DNA from: Methylacidiphilum caldifontis
GTDB taxonomy: Bacteria; Verrucomicrobiota; Verrucomicrobiia; Methylacidiphilales; Methylacidiphilaceae
DNA length: 64,000 bases
Direction of reading: 5' to 3'
NCBI RefSeq assembly: GCF_017310505.1
Contig: NZ_CP065957.1
Coordinates: 1,860,001 to 1,924,000, forward strand
Of the stretch, positions 27,350-36,461 are shown piece by piece; position 1 is the first letter of the stretch, and each line of letters opens with the position of its first letter. The notes under the pieces were generated by a model. It saw only the letters and a list, made by a program, of their open reading frames with translations, made no database searches and had not been told where the DNA came from. A program made the translations under genes and the position numbers.

Positions 27350-28127
27350 AAGAGTCGGAAACAATACATTGGCCATATATACCTTATGGAAAAGGGAGGT
27401 AGTCAGGTTTTTGCGTCAAAAAAACCGGATTGTTGGGGCCCTGGGTACTCCTCTGGTGTTCTGGCTTTTAATCGGATCAGGTGTCGGGAGGTCTTTCCAG
27501 TCACCTCACGGTCAAAACTATTTGATTTACTTTTTCCCGGGCATGATGCTCTTAATTCTTCTTTTTACCGCTATATTTTCTACCATATCTATTATCGAAG
27601 ATAGAAGAGAAGGTTTTCTTCAAGCTGTTCTGTGTGCCCCCATTTCCCGTGGCTCGATCGTTGTCTCCAAGCTCCTAGGGGGAACGACGTTAGGATTGTT
27701 GCAATCGCTTTTGGTTTACTTTTTATCTTTACCTATGGGAATTCCTTTTAGTTTTGAAAGATTTTTAGGCATAGTTTTGAGCTTGGGTTTACTGGGAATG
27801 GCGATGACTGCTGTCGGTTATATCTTGGCATGGCCATTGGATTCTGTTCAAGGTTACCACGCTTTAATGAATCTTTTTCTCATGCCTTTATGGCTTTTGT
27901 CTGGGGCTTTGTTCCCTGCTGAAGGAGCCTACGGATGGATTAAAACGATGATTTATCTTAATCCTCTCTATTATGGCTTGGAGATACTGCGGTTTTGGTT
28001 GAGCCCTTATTCCACCCTTGAACAAGGAAAATTGATATTGTATTGTTTCATAACACTGCTTTTCTTTATTGCGGTAACCGCTGTAAGTATTTGGGTAACT
28101 GAAAAAGTTAAAGTTAGACATCCATGA
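27333..28127 (+). CDS. ABC-2 type transporter permease
   Basis: Integral membrane partner of the preceding ATPase (264 residues, about six helices). Residues around 35-60 show the ABC-2 start (FLRQKNRIVGALGTPLVFWLLIGSGVG), and FPGMMLLILLF, LLSGALFPAEG and NPLYYGLEILR are typical later segments. It overlaps the ATPase gene by 17 bases and the SCO1 gene by four, so all three are likely translated together. Confidence 0.92.
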   Translation: MQQPVRRVGNNTLAIYTLWKREVVRFLRQKNRIVGALGTPLVFWLLIGSGVGRSFQSPHGQNYLIYFFPGMMLLILLFTAIFSTISIIEDRREGFLQAVLCAPISRGSIVVSKLLGGTTLGLLQSLLVYFLSLPMGIPFSFERFLGIVLSLGLLGMAMTAVGYILAWPLDSVQGYHALMNLFLMPLWLLSGALFPAEGAYGWIKTMIYLNPLYYGLEILRFWLSPYSTLEQGKLILYCFITLLFFIAVTAVSIWVTEKVKVRHP

Positions 28128-28801
28128 GTTTACAACATCAAGAAAATCCTAAAAATCTCGTCAAGACACTTGTAGTGCTTTTTATATCCTTGGTGGCTGT
28201 TTCCTTTTTTCTCAATCTGACCTCAAGCTATTTCCAGGTTAAATATTGGAAAGAAAGGTCGAACATGCCTAAAATAAGGCAAATTCCTCCCTTTTCTTTG
28301 GTCAGATCGGATGGCGTGACGGTTACCGATCATGATTTGAAAGGGAAGGTGTGGGTGGCGGACTTGATTTATACCCATTGTCCTGGTCCCTGTTCTACGG
28401 AGTCCTTAAGGATGTCGCAGCTTCAGAGTATATTAGGAAAGATAGAAGGAGTTCGGTTGGTTTCCATTTCTATTGACCCCGAAATGGACAATGGCCAGAT
28501 ATTGAGAAAATACGCTGAAGGGTTCCATGCTGATCCAACATTCTGGTATTTTTTGACGGGCAGCTCTCAGAATATCAAGGATTTTGTAGTTAAAGGCCTA
28601 GCCCTGGGAATGGGAGAAAATCCTCAAGATAAAAGACAAACTGAAGGGAAGTTTTACCATTCCACCCAATTTGTTTTAATTGATCAAGAAGGTTTTATCC
28701 GAAAATATTATGATGGCTTGAGTCAAAAAACACCCAAAGAGCTTTCCATAGATATTCTCCTTTTATTGCAAAAAGATTCGAAAAATAATAAAGGAACATA
28801 A
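28124..28801 (+). CDS. SCO1/SenC family copper-binding protein
   Basis: Membrane-anchored thioredoxin-fold protein that delivers copper to the CuA site of cytochrome c oxidase or acts as a thiol reductase. The 225 residues have an N-terminal anchor at about 14-33, then the domain with THCPGPCSTES (the CxxxC copper site), SISIDPEMDNGQILRKYA, and the distal ligand His in KFYHSTQFVLID. All three copper ligands are present, so it should be functional. It follows the ABC genes with a four-base overlap. Confidence 0.93.
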   Translation: MSLQHQENPKNLVKTLVVLFISLVAVSFFLNLTSSYFQVKYWKERSNMPKIRQIPPFSLVRSDGVTVTDHDLKGKVWVADLIYTHCPGPCSTESLRMSQLQSILGKIEGVRLVSISIDPEMDNGQILRKYAEGFHADPTFWYFLTGSSQNIKDFVVKGLALGMGENPQDKRQTEGKFYHSTQFVLIDQEGFIRKYYDGLSQKTPKELSIDILLLLQKDSKNNKGT

Positions 28802-28884
28802 AAAAGATATACCGCAAAGAAAGAATAATGAGGAGATAGAATAACAGAACGGAGTTGTTTATCTTTGCCTATAGAAAGATTACA

Positions 28885-29310
28885 ATGTCTATCAAAGATT
28901 TTCCAGCGATAAACGCCTCCTTGAATGCTCTTACTTTCTTATTCCTCCTGCTAGGTTATATAGCCATTAAACAAGGAAAGAAAGATGCACATAAACTTTG
29001 TATGATTACCGCTTTTACATTATCGATGGCTTTCCTAGCCTGTTATCTGACTTATCATTACTTTCACGGAGCAACCCCCTTCCCAAGACATGATTGGTCA
29101 AGGCCTCTTTATTTCACCATTTTAACTTCGCATACTATTCTGGCTATCATTAATCTTCCCGCTATTTTTTTGGCACTCTATTTTGCTTTTAGAAACCAAT
29201 TTGATCGACACACTCGTATAACTAGGCTTTTATGGCCAAGTTGGGCATATGTGTCGATTACAGGGGTGTTGGTTTATTTCATGCTTTACCATTGGTTTGT
29301 CAAAGCTTAG
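28885..29310 (+). CDS. DUF420-family membrane protein
   Basis: Four-helix membrane protein of 141 residues from the ATG at 28885; an upstream TTG at 28855 would add ten residues. The family pattern is clear: FPAINASLNALTFLFLLLGY, then a HKLCMITAFTLSMAFLACYL helix, YHYFHGATPF, and HTILAIINLPAIFLALYFA. DUF420 proteins include CtaM, needed for haem-copper oxidase assembly in some Firmicutes. Being next to SCO1 supports a similar role here, though this is inference from context. His residues in helices 2-4 may bind haem or metal. Confidence 0.88.
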   Translation: MSIKDFPAINASLNALTFLFLLLGYIAIKQGKKDAHKLCMITAFTLSMAFLACYLTYHYFHGATPFPRHDWSRPLYFTILTSHTILAIINLPAIFLALYFAFRNQFDRHTRITRLLWPSWAYVSITGVLVYFMLYHWFVKA

Positions 29311-29401
29311 AATGTCATTTCCTGTAAAATCAATCCTTGACAACTATTCAATATAATCGATCCATTATTCTAAAGTGGTTAATCACAAAAAGGTCAATGC
29401 C

Positions 29402-30220
29402 GTGAAAAATTGCTTTTGGAAATGTTTTTACGTAATTGTATTTTTTTCCTTCGTAACACCTTCCTTTGTGGGTTATTGTCAAGAAACTGAATTTACAAAA
29501 AGCGAGATTCAGCAAGCGGTCCAGAAGTATGTTTCTGAAAAATCCCATGATGGACTGTTCACCTTTCATGATTCGATTTCTGGCCAGGATCTTTCATTGG
29601 TCTTTGAAAAAGTCCGTATAGTGAGGTCCTTAGCAGGGTATGGCTATTTTGCTACAGCCCAGTTCCATGACCAGCTGGATTCGACTAAGCCTTATGAACT
29701 GGATTTTTGGTGGAAACCTAAAGGCAATGAACTTCTCCTCATGGATATAAGGGTATATAAATTTCCCAAAAAAGAAGGAGATAAATGGGTACTACAGACT
29801 CACTATCCAATAGCTTGGTGGTGGCTTCCCTCGACAGAGCATCCAGGAGAATATGAACAAAAAAGGGCTTGGGAAGTTAAGGCAGCGATTCATGAGTATG
29901 TTGCACAAAAAATGAAAGAAGGGGGTGGAGTTTTCCATCTGAAAGATCCCAAAACGGGAAAAGATCTTTCCTTGGAATTTGTTGAAATTCATAATCCTGT
30001 GAGAAGGATTCCAGGAAAACAGTATTTTGCTTGCACTGATTTTCGTGAAAAAGATGAACCTCAAAAATATTATGACATTGATTTTTGGTTTGATGAAAAA
30101 CAGGGAAAACTCATAGTCAGTGACATCAAAATTCACAAAGAACCCGTTAAGGAAGGGGATCAGTGGATTCAAGTAGAGAGGTATTCTTTTGAAAAAGACC
30201 ATCCTCAGACTGTTCCCTAG
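29402..30220 (+). CDS. Exported protein with two copies of one unrecognised domain
   Basis: I do not recognise the family. From the GTG at 29402, behind AAAAAGGT, the 272-residue protein has a signal peptide at about 1-26 (cut probably after VGYC-Q) and two similar domains at about 36-136 and 160-261. Both copies share a helix ending in YV, then F-x-F/L-x-D, DLSL-x-FE-like and YFA segments, DFW, DI-x-V/I-x-K and GD-x-W, in the same order and spacing. They are separated by a Trp/Pro-rich link (WWWLPSTEHPGEYE). An earlier GTG at 29375 would add nine residues. Its place after the SCO1/DUF420 group suggests a periplasmic partner. Confidence 0.72.
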   Translation: MKNCFWKCFYVIVFFSFVTPSFVGYCQETEFTKSEIQQAVQKYVSEKSHDGLFTFHDSISGQDLSLVFEKVRIVRSLAGYGYFATAQFHDQLDSTKPYELDFWWKPKGNELLLMDIRVYKFPKKEGDKWVLQTHYPIAWWWLPSTEHPGEYEQKRAWEVKAAIHEYVAQKMKEGGGVFHLKDPKTGKDLSLEFVEIHNPVRRIPGKQYFACTDFREKDEPQKYYDIDFWFDEKQGKLIVSDIKIHKEPVKEGDQWIQVERYSFEKDHPQTVP

Positions 30221-30269
30221 ATCAACTTTTAGTTAACTCTTTGGATTTGTGGCAGAAAGAGGTAAAGCT

Positions 30270-31712
30270 ATGTATCGAGAAACATTGCACCAAAAATGGA
30301 TTACACAGGGCAAAATTGGAAGCGATTGGGTAGAAACTTTGGATAGCTTTGAGCTCATTAGTCCCATTGATGGAAGGGTGATTGGACTTGTTTCTGATTG
30401 TGGCCCAGAAGAAGCTCGTTGGGCTATAGACGAGTCTCAGAAGGCTTTTGAGTTGTGGAAAAATACAACAGCTGAATATCGTTCTGAACTCCTCCGTTCG
30501 TGGGCACAACTAATCGTAAAAGAAAAAACGACATTGGCTGAGATTATGGCCCTTGAAATGGGAAAACCCGTTAAAGAGGGTAGAAAGGAAATCGATTATG
30601 CTGCCAGTTTTGTGAACTGGTACGCAGAGGAAGCCAAAAGGATTTATGGAATGACGATTCCTCCTTCAGGATCTTCTAAAAAAATCATTGTTTCTCATGA
30701 ACCCGTTGGACCGGTTCTTTGCATCACTCCTTGGAATTTTCCCTCCGCCATGGTTACAAGAAAAGCTGCCTCGGCTATGGCGGCCGGATGCACAGTTATT
30801 GTGAAGCCTTCCGAACATAGTCCTTTATCGGCTTTATACCTTGTTTCTCTTTGGGATAAAGTTGGAGGTCCCCCAGGGGTATTCCAGGTTCTTCCAACCT
30901 CAAGACCTGAAAAGCTATGTAAACCCTTTTTCGATGATTTTAGAATAAGAAAGGTATCTTTTACCGGAAGTGTTCCTGTAGGTAAAGCTCTTTATCAGGA
31001 AAGTGCTAAAACCTTGAAAGGAGTTCTTCTTGAATTAGGGGGTAATGCCCCGATGATTGTATTTGCTGATGCCAATCTGGATATAGCAGTAAGAGAAGCA
31101 ATTCAAGCTAAGTTTAGAAATGCAGGTCAAGCCTGTATCGCTGTGAATAGGCTTTATGTTGAGAATAAAATTATCGGTAGTTTTTGCAACAAGCTTGTGG
31201 AAGAGACCAAAAAACTGAGAGTAGGTAATCCTTTGGACGAAGGAGTTGACATTGGGCCTTTGGTGAATGAGAAAGCACTTAAAAAGATAGACTCCTTGCT
31301 TTCAGATGCGCTATCCAAGGGAGCAGAAATAATCTACCGTGGAGAAGCCACCGGATTATATTTTGGTCCTACAATTGTTCGACTCAATGATACTCTTTTA
31401 CAGATTGTTACCCATGAGATCTTCGGTCCTGTTTTGCCAGTTATACCCTTCGAATCTGAAAGTGAAGTAGTGAGCTGGGCTAATGGTACCCGTTATGGAC
31501 TGGCAGCTTATATCATGACATCTGATCTTAGAAGAGCTTTTCGTCTTTCTCATGCATTGGAGTTTGGGATTGTGGGTATCAATGATGGTAGGCCTTCTTG
31601 CTGTCAAGCACCGTTTGGAGGGATTAAAGAATCGGGTATTGGACGGGAAGGGGGACAATGGGGAATAAAGGAATTTTTAGAAACGAAGTATTTATCTTTT
31701 AATCTCGAATAG
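30270..31712 (+). CDS. gabD: NAD(P)-dependent aldehyde dehydrogenase, succinate-semialdehyde type
   Basis: Oxidises an aldehyde, most likely succinate semialdehyde, to the acid. The ATG at 30270 follows AAAGAGG at 30256-30262, giving 480 residues; the upstream GTG at 30249 lacks that support. Family motifs: CITPWNFPSAMVTRKAASAMAAGCTVIVKPSE, FTGSVPVGK, catalytic Glu in LLELGGNAP and catalytic Cys in FRNAGQACIAVNR. The closeness to GabD is by overall look; substrate is not proven. No transaminase gene is adjacent. Confidence 0.88.
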   Translation: MYRETLHQKWITQGKIGSDWVETLDSFELISPIDGRVIGLVSDCGPEEARWAIDESQKAFELWKNTTAEYRSELLRSWAQLIVKEKTTLAEIMALEMGKPVKEGRKEIDYAASFVNWYAEEAKRIYGMTIPPSGSSKKIIVSHEPVGPVLCITPWNFPSAMVTRKAASAMAAGCTVIVKPSEHSPLSALYLVSLWDKVGGPPGVFQVLPTSRPEKLCKPFFDDFRIRKVSFTGSVPVGKALYQESAKTLKGVLLELGGNAPMIVFADANLDIAVREAIQAKFRNAGQACIAVNRLYVENKIIGSFCNKLVEETKKLRVGNPLDEGVDIGPLVNEKALKKIDSLLSDALSKGAEIIYRGEATGLYFGPTIVRLNDTLLQIVTHEIFGPVLPVIPFESESEVVSWANGTRYGLAAYIMTSDLRRAFRLSHALEFGIVGINDGRPSCCQAPFGGIKESGIGREGGQWGIKEFLETKYLSFNLE

Positions 31713-31839
31713 GTTGCGTTTGTAAATCATTTAGATCAGGTTAGAGAAATAGAACAAGGCTTTTTTTTCTTTGAAATTTCGATTTGAACGACCGGCCGAA
31801 TAAATTAAATCTTTATTACCTTCTAAAAAGCCATTCTTG

Positions 31840-32742
31840 TTAATCAGGAATTCTTTCTAAAGCCTCTATTCTCTCATCGAGTGGTGGATGAGTAGCCAGA
31901 AGGGCTAGAATACCTCCTGGTCTACCATTGATTTTAAAAGCGTTCAGTGCAGGAGAACGTTCATCAATAAAAGCCGACTCCCCTTCCATAATCTGCTTGA
32001 GTTTTTTGAGAGCAGAGATCATGGCTTCTTTGCCTGCAAGATGAGCTCCTCCAGCATCCGCGCGAAACTCTCTCATTCGAGAATACCAAGCGACGATGAT
32101 CGAAGCTAAAAGACCAAGTACGATTTCAGAAATAAACATGCCTAAATAAAAGCCTATGCCTATAGACTCTCTCTCATCATTGCGGCTAAACAACCGATCA
32201 ACAAAGAATCCTATAATGCGGGATAGAAAGACCACAAAAGTATTTACAACACCTTGTAACAAAGACATTGTGACCATATCCCCGTTGTTTATATGGGTGA
32301 TTTCATGAGCAAGCACACCGGCAATCTGTTTTTTATTCATCTGCGACAGAATTCCTGTACTTACCGCCACAAGGGCGTTAGACCGGGAAGGGCCTGTGGC
32401 AAAGGCGTTTACTTCGGGGCTTTCGTAAATGCCTACTTCAGGCATTTTGATATTTGCTCGTTGGGCTAACTCGGAAACCGTTTCGATCAACCATCTTTCA
32501 GCTTCGTTTGAGGGCTCTTGTATAACGTGGATATTATAAGCCATTTTGGCCATCCACTTGGATAGGGCAAGAGAGATAAAACTACCCGTAAAACCGACGA
32601 CCATGGAAAATAAAAAGAGGGTTTGATAATCTATTCCATATACATTTAGCCATCGGTCCAGGTGCAGTATGGAAATGACCAAAGTCAACAAAACGATTAC
32701 AGCGATGTTTGTAAGCGTTAACAAGAAGATGCGTTTGAACAT
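31840..32742 (-). CDS. htpX: HtpX-family membrane zinc protease (M48)
   Basis: Inner-membrane metalloprotease that degrades misfolded membrane proteins. The 300-residue protein has two N-terminal helices (about 5-27 and 38-60), the zinc site HEITHINNGD at about 145-154, two more helices (about 160-182 and 195-220), and the third ligand in EFRADAGGAHLAGK. The C-terminal LLATHPPLDERIEALER is the usual ending. It ends 130 bases from the convergent aldehyde dehydrogenase gene. Confidence 0.95.
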   Translation of the reverse strand: MFKRIFLLTLTNIAVIVLLTLVISILHLDRWLNVYGIDYQTLFLFSMVVGFTGSFISLALSKWMAKMAYNIHVIQEPSNEAERWLIETVSELAQRANIKMPEVGIYESPEVNAFATGPSRSNALVAVSTGILSQMNKKQIAGVLAHEITHINNGDMVTMSLLQGVVNTFVVFLSRIIGFFVDRLFSRNDERESIGIGFYLGMFISEIVLGLLASIIVAWYSRMREFRADAGGAHLAGKEAMISALKKLKQIMEGESAFIDERSPALNAFKINGRPGGILALLATHPPLDERIEALERIPD

Positions 32743-33064
32743 GCTATATATATAACGAGGGCTTTCAGAATTTGCAAGTGGGTCTGTAACCTAGAACTAA
32801 AGAGAACATGGGAAGTACCCGTTTCTTTTATCGGTTGTAACTTAAAAAAGGGTTGATAACTTCTTTGGTTTTTAAAGTCAGTTTTAAAAACGCCCTTTAA
32901 TATCTTTTATGAAACTCAAGCTTATGGGAGAGGTTTAGAGCCGATGAGCCCTAAAACTGTCTAACAGCAGGAAAAAGAGCAACAAGCTGCTTCTTACCAC
33001 TGGGATCAGTTAAACTCTCCAATCGGTTGTCAATGATGATCTGGCTGGATAAGTATAGGATTGC
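32743..33064. other. Intergenic region between purD and htpX
   Basis: About 320 bases without a supported gene. It lies downstream of purD and upstream of htpX, both on the minus strand. At 32972-32991 there is a small stem (AGCA/TGCT) followed by five T on the minus strand, a weak terminator candidate for purD. The htpX promoter should lie in the left part. Confidence 0.4.
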
Positions 33065-34357
33065 CTAGGACTTGAGATATGCTGAGTTTAACTGGCCAAT
33101 ATCATTTCTGTGGATCATCCCCTCGAACCGGGCTGTGCTTAACCTTCGATAAGCAAAAGCTATCCCTTTTTCAAGGGATTGTCCCCAACCCACTGCACAG
33201 AATACCCTGCCACCAGATGTAACCAGCTTGCCGTTTATTCTTTTTGTCCCTGAATGAAAAAGATGGCTATTAGATCTTTCTTCTTCTGTCAATTTTTTAT
33301 CGTCTATAGTTATCTCTTTGCCCACTTCAAAGGTTTCAGGATATCCTTTAGAAGCTAACACGACTCCAACACAGTGAATGTCATTTTTAAATTGGATTTG
33401 TAATTCATCAAGTTTTCTATCTGCGATCGCATTTGCGATTTCCACCAAAGAAGTATCCAATGCGGGAATTATAACCTGGGCTTCTGGATCTCCTAATCTT
33501 ACATTGAATTCCAAGACCATGGGGCCATCTCGGGTTATTATTAAACCTGCATAGAGAACTCCCTGGTAGTCGATAGCTTCTTGCTTAAGCGCTTCCATTA
33601 ATGGGAAAATAATATTTTTCTCAATAGAGTTTTTGAGTCGCTCATCAAAAAGTGGACTTGGGAAAAATGCTCCCATTCCTCCAGTATTCAGACCTTTGTT
33701 TGAGTCTTCAATCCTTTTATAATCATGGACAGCGGCTAGTATTTTGTAGTTTTTGCCATCAAGGAGAAAGAAAAGGGAAAGTTCTATTCCTTCAAGAAAT
33801 TCTTCAACAAGAATTTTTTTGCCTGCAGCACCAAAAAGCCTTTGGTTCATCAATTTTCGAATCGAATATTCAGCTTGTTCACGATCATGGGCAATGAGCA
33901 CTCCTTTTCCAGAAGCAAGTCCATCTGCTTTGATGACTTGAGGGAATTTAAAACTTGCACTAAAAGAAATGGCATCCAATGGATTTTCAAAAATGTGTGC
34001 TTCTGCTGTTGGAATTTTATAATGAAGGAGAAATTCTTTTGTCCAAGCTTTGCTCCCTTCAAGCCTAGCTGCTCTTTTTTTAGGCCCCATAATTTTTAAT
34101 CCAATTGATTTAAATTTATCGGCGATACCATCGCACAAAGGGGCTTCAGGGCCTACTACAGTGAGATCAGGCCGCTTTTCCCTTGCCCATTGAAAGAGGT
34201 TGTCTATATCGCAGACACTTATGGGAAGATTGTTGCAAAACTCCTCAGTTCCTCCATTTCCAGGAGCAACGAAAATTTCTTTTACCGCAGGATCTTTTTT
34301 TAAAGCCCAGCACAATGCATGTTCTCTACCCCCACCTCCGATTACAAGAATTTTCAA
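33065..34357 (-). CDS. purD: Phosphoribosylamine-glycine ligase (GAR synthetase)
   Basis: Second step of purine synthesis, joining glycine to phosphoribosylamine with ATP. The 430-residue protein has the N-terminal domain starting MKILVIGGGGREHALCWAL, the ATP-grasp region with KADGLASGKGVLIA and LVEEFLEGIELSLFF, and GGMGAFFPSP and LEFNVRLGDPEAQ, all family hallmarks. It stands alone. Confidence 0.96.
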   Translation of the reverse strand: MKILVIGGGGREHALCWALKKDPAVKEIFVAPGNGGTEEFCNNLPISVCDIDNLFQWAREKRPDLTVVGPEAPLCDGIADKFKSIGLKIMGPKKRAARLEGSKAWTKEFLLHYKIPTAEAHIFENPLDAISFSASFKFPQVIKADGLASGKGVLIAHDREQAEYSIRKLMNQRLFGAAGKKILVEEFLEGIELSLFFLLDGKNYKILAAVHDYKRIEDSNKGLNTGGMGAFFPSPLFDERLKNSIEKNIIFPLMEALKQEAIDYQGVLYAGLIITRDGPMVLEFNVRLGDPEAQVIIPALDTSLVEIANAIADRKLDELQIQFKNDIHCVGVVLASKGYPETFEVGKEITIDDKKLTEEERSNSHLFHSGTKRINGKLVTSGGRVFCAVGWGQSLEKGIAFAYRRLSTARFEGMIHRNDIGQLNSAYLKS

Positions 34358-34553
34358 AGCCTTTCCTTTCTTTTATAGAGTTGATCATTGACAGGAATTG
34401 GTTTATACCTATAACAAAACCGAACCAAGCTCATTTTGTTATTTAATTATTCTGTGCTGCATTCCTCATTCGAAATAAACTCAACATTCTTTTTTTATTA
34501 ATATCTTTTATAAAGCTGACTTTACTAAAAATCTAAATGGTTTGAAGTAAAAA

Positions 34554-35330
34554 TCACGGGGCTTTTAAAACATAAATCCAGGGCTCTGAAGGTAAATCTG
34601 CTTGACCAATCAATAGTTCAGAACCATCAAGCATTCTTACGTTTTTCTTTCCCTCAAGATACTTCTCTAGAGGACGGATATCCATATCCCCGCTTAAATT
34701 GGTCTTAAAAGCAATGGGTATGATTATTCGAGCGCCAAGATCAGCTGTGATTTTATCGAGATCATCGTTGGAAAGGATTTCGTTGCCAATAGGAAGAAAT
34801 AACACATCGACCTTCCCAAATTCGGCTAATTGATCCTTGTTAAGGGTATGGGCCAAGTCTCCAAGGTGAGCAAAAGTTACATGGTCAAGTTTAAAGACAA
34901 AAGCGGTGTTTTTCCCATGCAAAGAACCTTGGGATTTATCACGGAAAGTTTGAATCCCTTTGAAGATATGACCCCGGGCATTGTTTGGACCAATAGCTGT
35001 AATGCTTCGGAAAATCTGCGGGGTGCCATAAAGTTTTTCACCGGCTGATCTGTCCTCAGCCTCAGAACTGATGAGAACAACGTCTGCTTGGAGGTGATCC
35101 GGGAATCGGTATTTAACTGTCTCATCTCCATAAGGATCTATGGCTACCCGGACTCCCGTGGATGAAATTAAATAGACGAAGGCATGTCCATACCATCTGA
35201 CAAGCACTTGTCTTTCATTTTGTCCCCAGCTATGAGAAAAGAAGCTGAAAAAGAAAAACAAAAATATAAAATCAAGCAGCAGTGATCTAAAAAAAGAGAT
35301 GAAGTTAAGCTCTCGGATAAGCCCTTTCAC
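34554..35330 (-). CDS. Exported metallo-beta-lactamase-like protein lacking the metal motif
   Basis: The 258-residue protein has a hydrophobic N-terminal segment (about 14-36, probable signal peptide) and then an MBL-like fold of the UPF0173/UlaG sort: VRWYGHAFVYLISSTGVRVAIDPYGDE, a strand leading to VLISSEAEDRSAGEK, FAHLGDLAHTLNKDQL and VDVLFLPIGN. At the place of the normal THxHxDH zinc site it reads SSEAEDRS, so four of the usual ligands are missing, while the later GDLAH segment persists. It is likely a non-enzymatic relative or uses other residues. It sits next to tRNA-Asp, and a canonical MBL protein lies on the other side. Confidence 0.72.
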   Translation of the reverse strand: MKGLIRELNFISFFRSLLLDFIFLFFFFSFFSHSWGQNERQVLVRWYGHAFVYLISSTGVRVAIDPYGDETVKYRFPDHLQADVVLISSEAEDRSAGEKLYGTPQIFRSITAIGPNNARGHIFKGIQTFRDKSQGSLHGKNTAFVFKLDHVTFAHLGDLAHTLNKDQLAEFGKVDVLFLPIGNEILSNDDLDKITADLGARIIIPIAFKTNLSGDMDIRPLEKYLEGKKNVRMLDGSELLIGQADLPSEPWIYVLKAP

Positions 35331-35351
35331 TGTTTATTCCCAATTCATTCC

Positions 35352-35425
35352 CGGAGCCAACGGGGCTCGAACCCGCAACCCCTGCCGTGACAGGGCAGTG
35401 CTCTAACCAATTGAGCTATGGCTCC
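35352..35425 (-). tRNA. tRNA-Asp (GTC)
   Basis: Reading the minus strand from 35425, a full cloverleaf can be drawn. The acceptor stem is GGAGCCA with TGGCTCC, the D-arm starts AGCTCAATTGGTTAGAGC, the anticodon stem is CTGCC/GGCAG around loop CTGTCAC with anticodon GTC, and the T-arm is GCGGG/CCCGT-like around TTCGAGC. The discriminator is G, as in bacterial tRNA-Asp. The 3' CCA is not encoded. Confidence 0.95.
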
Positions 35426-35507
35426 AAATCGAATAAAAAAAATGATCAAAATGAGGAAACGTAGAGTTAATAATGTCCATTTAATGGTTCTTTCTCAACT
35501 GAAAAAT

Positions 35508-36374
35508 TTAGAACAGAGTAGGAATTCCTTCATTAAGAAAGCGAACAGAAGACAAAATCCCCTTCTTTTTCGCAGCCATGATCAGTCTGTAAGCAGGTTC
35601 ATGAAGAGGTTCATAGCTCATTCGGTATGTGCCAAAGTGCATAGGGATCATGATTTTCCCTCCTAATTCTTGAAATGCTTGAACAGCTTTTTCGGGATTA
35701 ATATGAACATCACGTCCAGAAGGAGGGTCATAGGAACCTATAGGCATCAATATTACTTCGGGGTTTAGCCTCTGACCGATTTCTGGGAATTTCTCGAAAT
35801 AAGCGGTATCTCCGCAGTGATAGACCGATCTTCCATCAAACTTGATACAATATCCTCCATAACCACGATGAAAATCAGCTAATATTCGAGCACCCCAGTG
35901 TTTGGCAGGAGTAAATGTAATTTCTGTCCCTTCTATTTCTATTTTTTCCCACCAATTCATTTCTAAAATTTTTTCAAAACCTAATCCTTTAACCAGGCTT
36001 TTCACCCCCTTGGGAACTATAATAGGTTGTTTTTGAGCAATCATCTTGAGAGTCTTTTTGTTTAAATGATCGAAATGGGCATGGGTTACAAGCACAAGGT
36101 CAATCGAAGGCAAAGCATCCAAGGCAATTCCAGCCTTTTTTAGCCGCCTAATAATGAGCATCCAATTTGCCCAGTTGGGGTCGATCAAGATATTATGCTT
36201 GGGAGTTTGTAAAAGAAAAGAAGCGTGTCCTACCCACGTTAAGCAGATCTGCCCGGCACTGAGCTTTGGAAACCGTGGCCTATGTTCAATGCCTTCTCTT
36301 TTGCGGAAAAAGGAAGACATCAAAACTCTTAAAAAAGATCCTCTTTTGATTCTCCTGGGAATAATAGGTTCCAT
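35508..36374 (-). CDS. Metallo-beta-lactamase-fold hydrolase (UlaG/NAPE-PLD-like)
   Basis: Cytoplasmic metal-dependent hydrolase of 288 residues. It has the WVGHASFLLQT start typical of this group, IDPNW, the complete zinc motif THAHFDHLNKKTL at about 107-119, the KHWGARILADFHRGYGGYCI segment with a His ligand, HCGDTAYFEKFPEIG, and PMHFGTYRMS with the last His. The pattern resembles N-acylphosphatidylethanolamine phospholipase D relatives. The true substrate is unknown. It lies just past tRNA-Asp and downstream of infA on the same strand. Confidence 0.85.
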   Translation of the reverse strand: MEPIIPRRIKRGSFLRVLMSSFFRKREGIEHRPRFPKLSAGQICLTWVGHASFLLQTPKHNILIDPNWANWMLIIRRLKKAGIALDALPSIDLVLVTHAHFDHLNKKTLKMIAQKQPIIVPKGVKSLVKGLGFEKILEMNWWEKIEIEGTEITFTPAKHWGARILADFHRGYGGYCIKFDGRSVYHCGDTAYFEKFPEIGQRLNPEVILMPIGSYDPPSGRDVHINPEKAVQAFQELGGKIMIPMHFGTYRMSYEPLHEPAYRLIMAAKKKGILSSVRFLNEGIPTLF

Positions 36375-36461
36375 ATATTTCGGGAGGTCATCGGTTTTTA
36401 TTCTCCCTTTTTTATATAAAAAAATTTTCTACACGATCGGTTTTCTAAAAAAATTTAAAAG

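Noticed and set aside
29337-29357. TTGACA and TATAAT close together before the tandem-domain protein
   Set aside because: The spacer is only nine bases, too short for a sigma-70 promoter.
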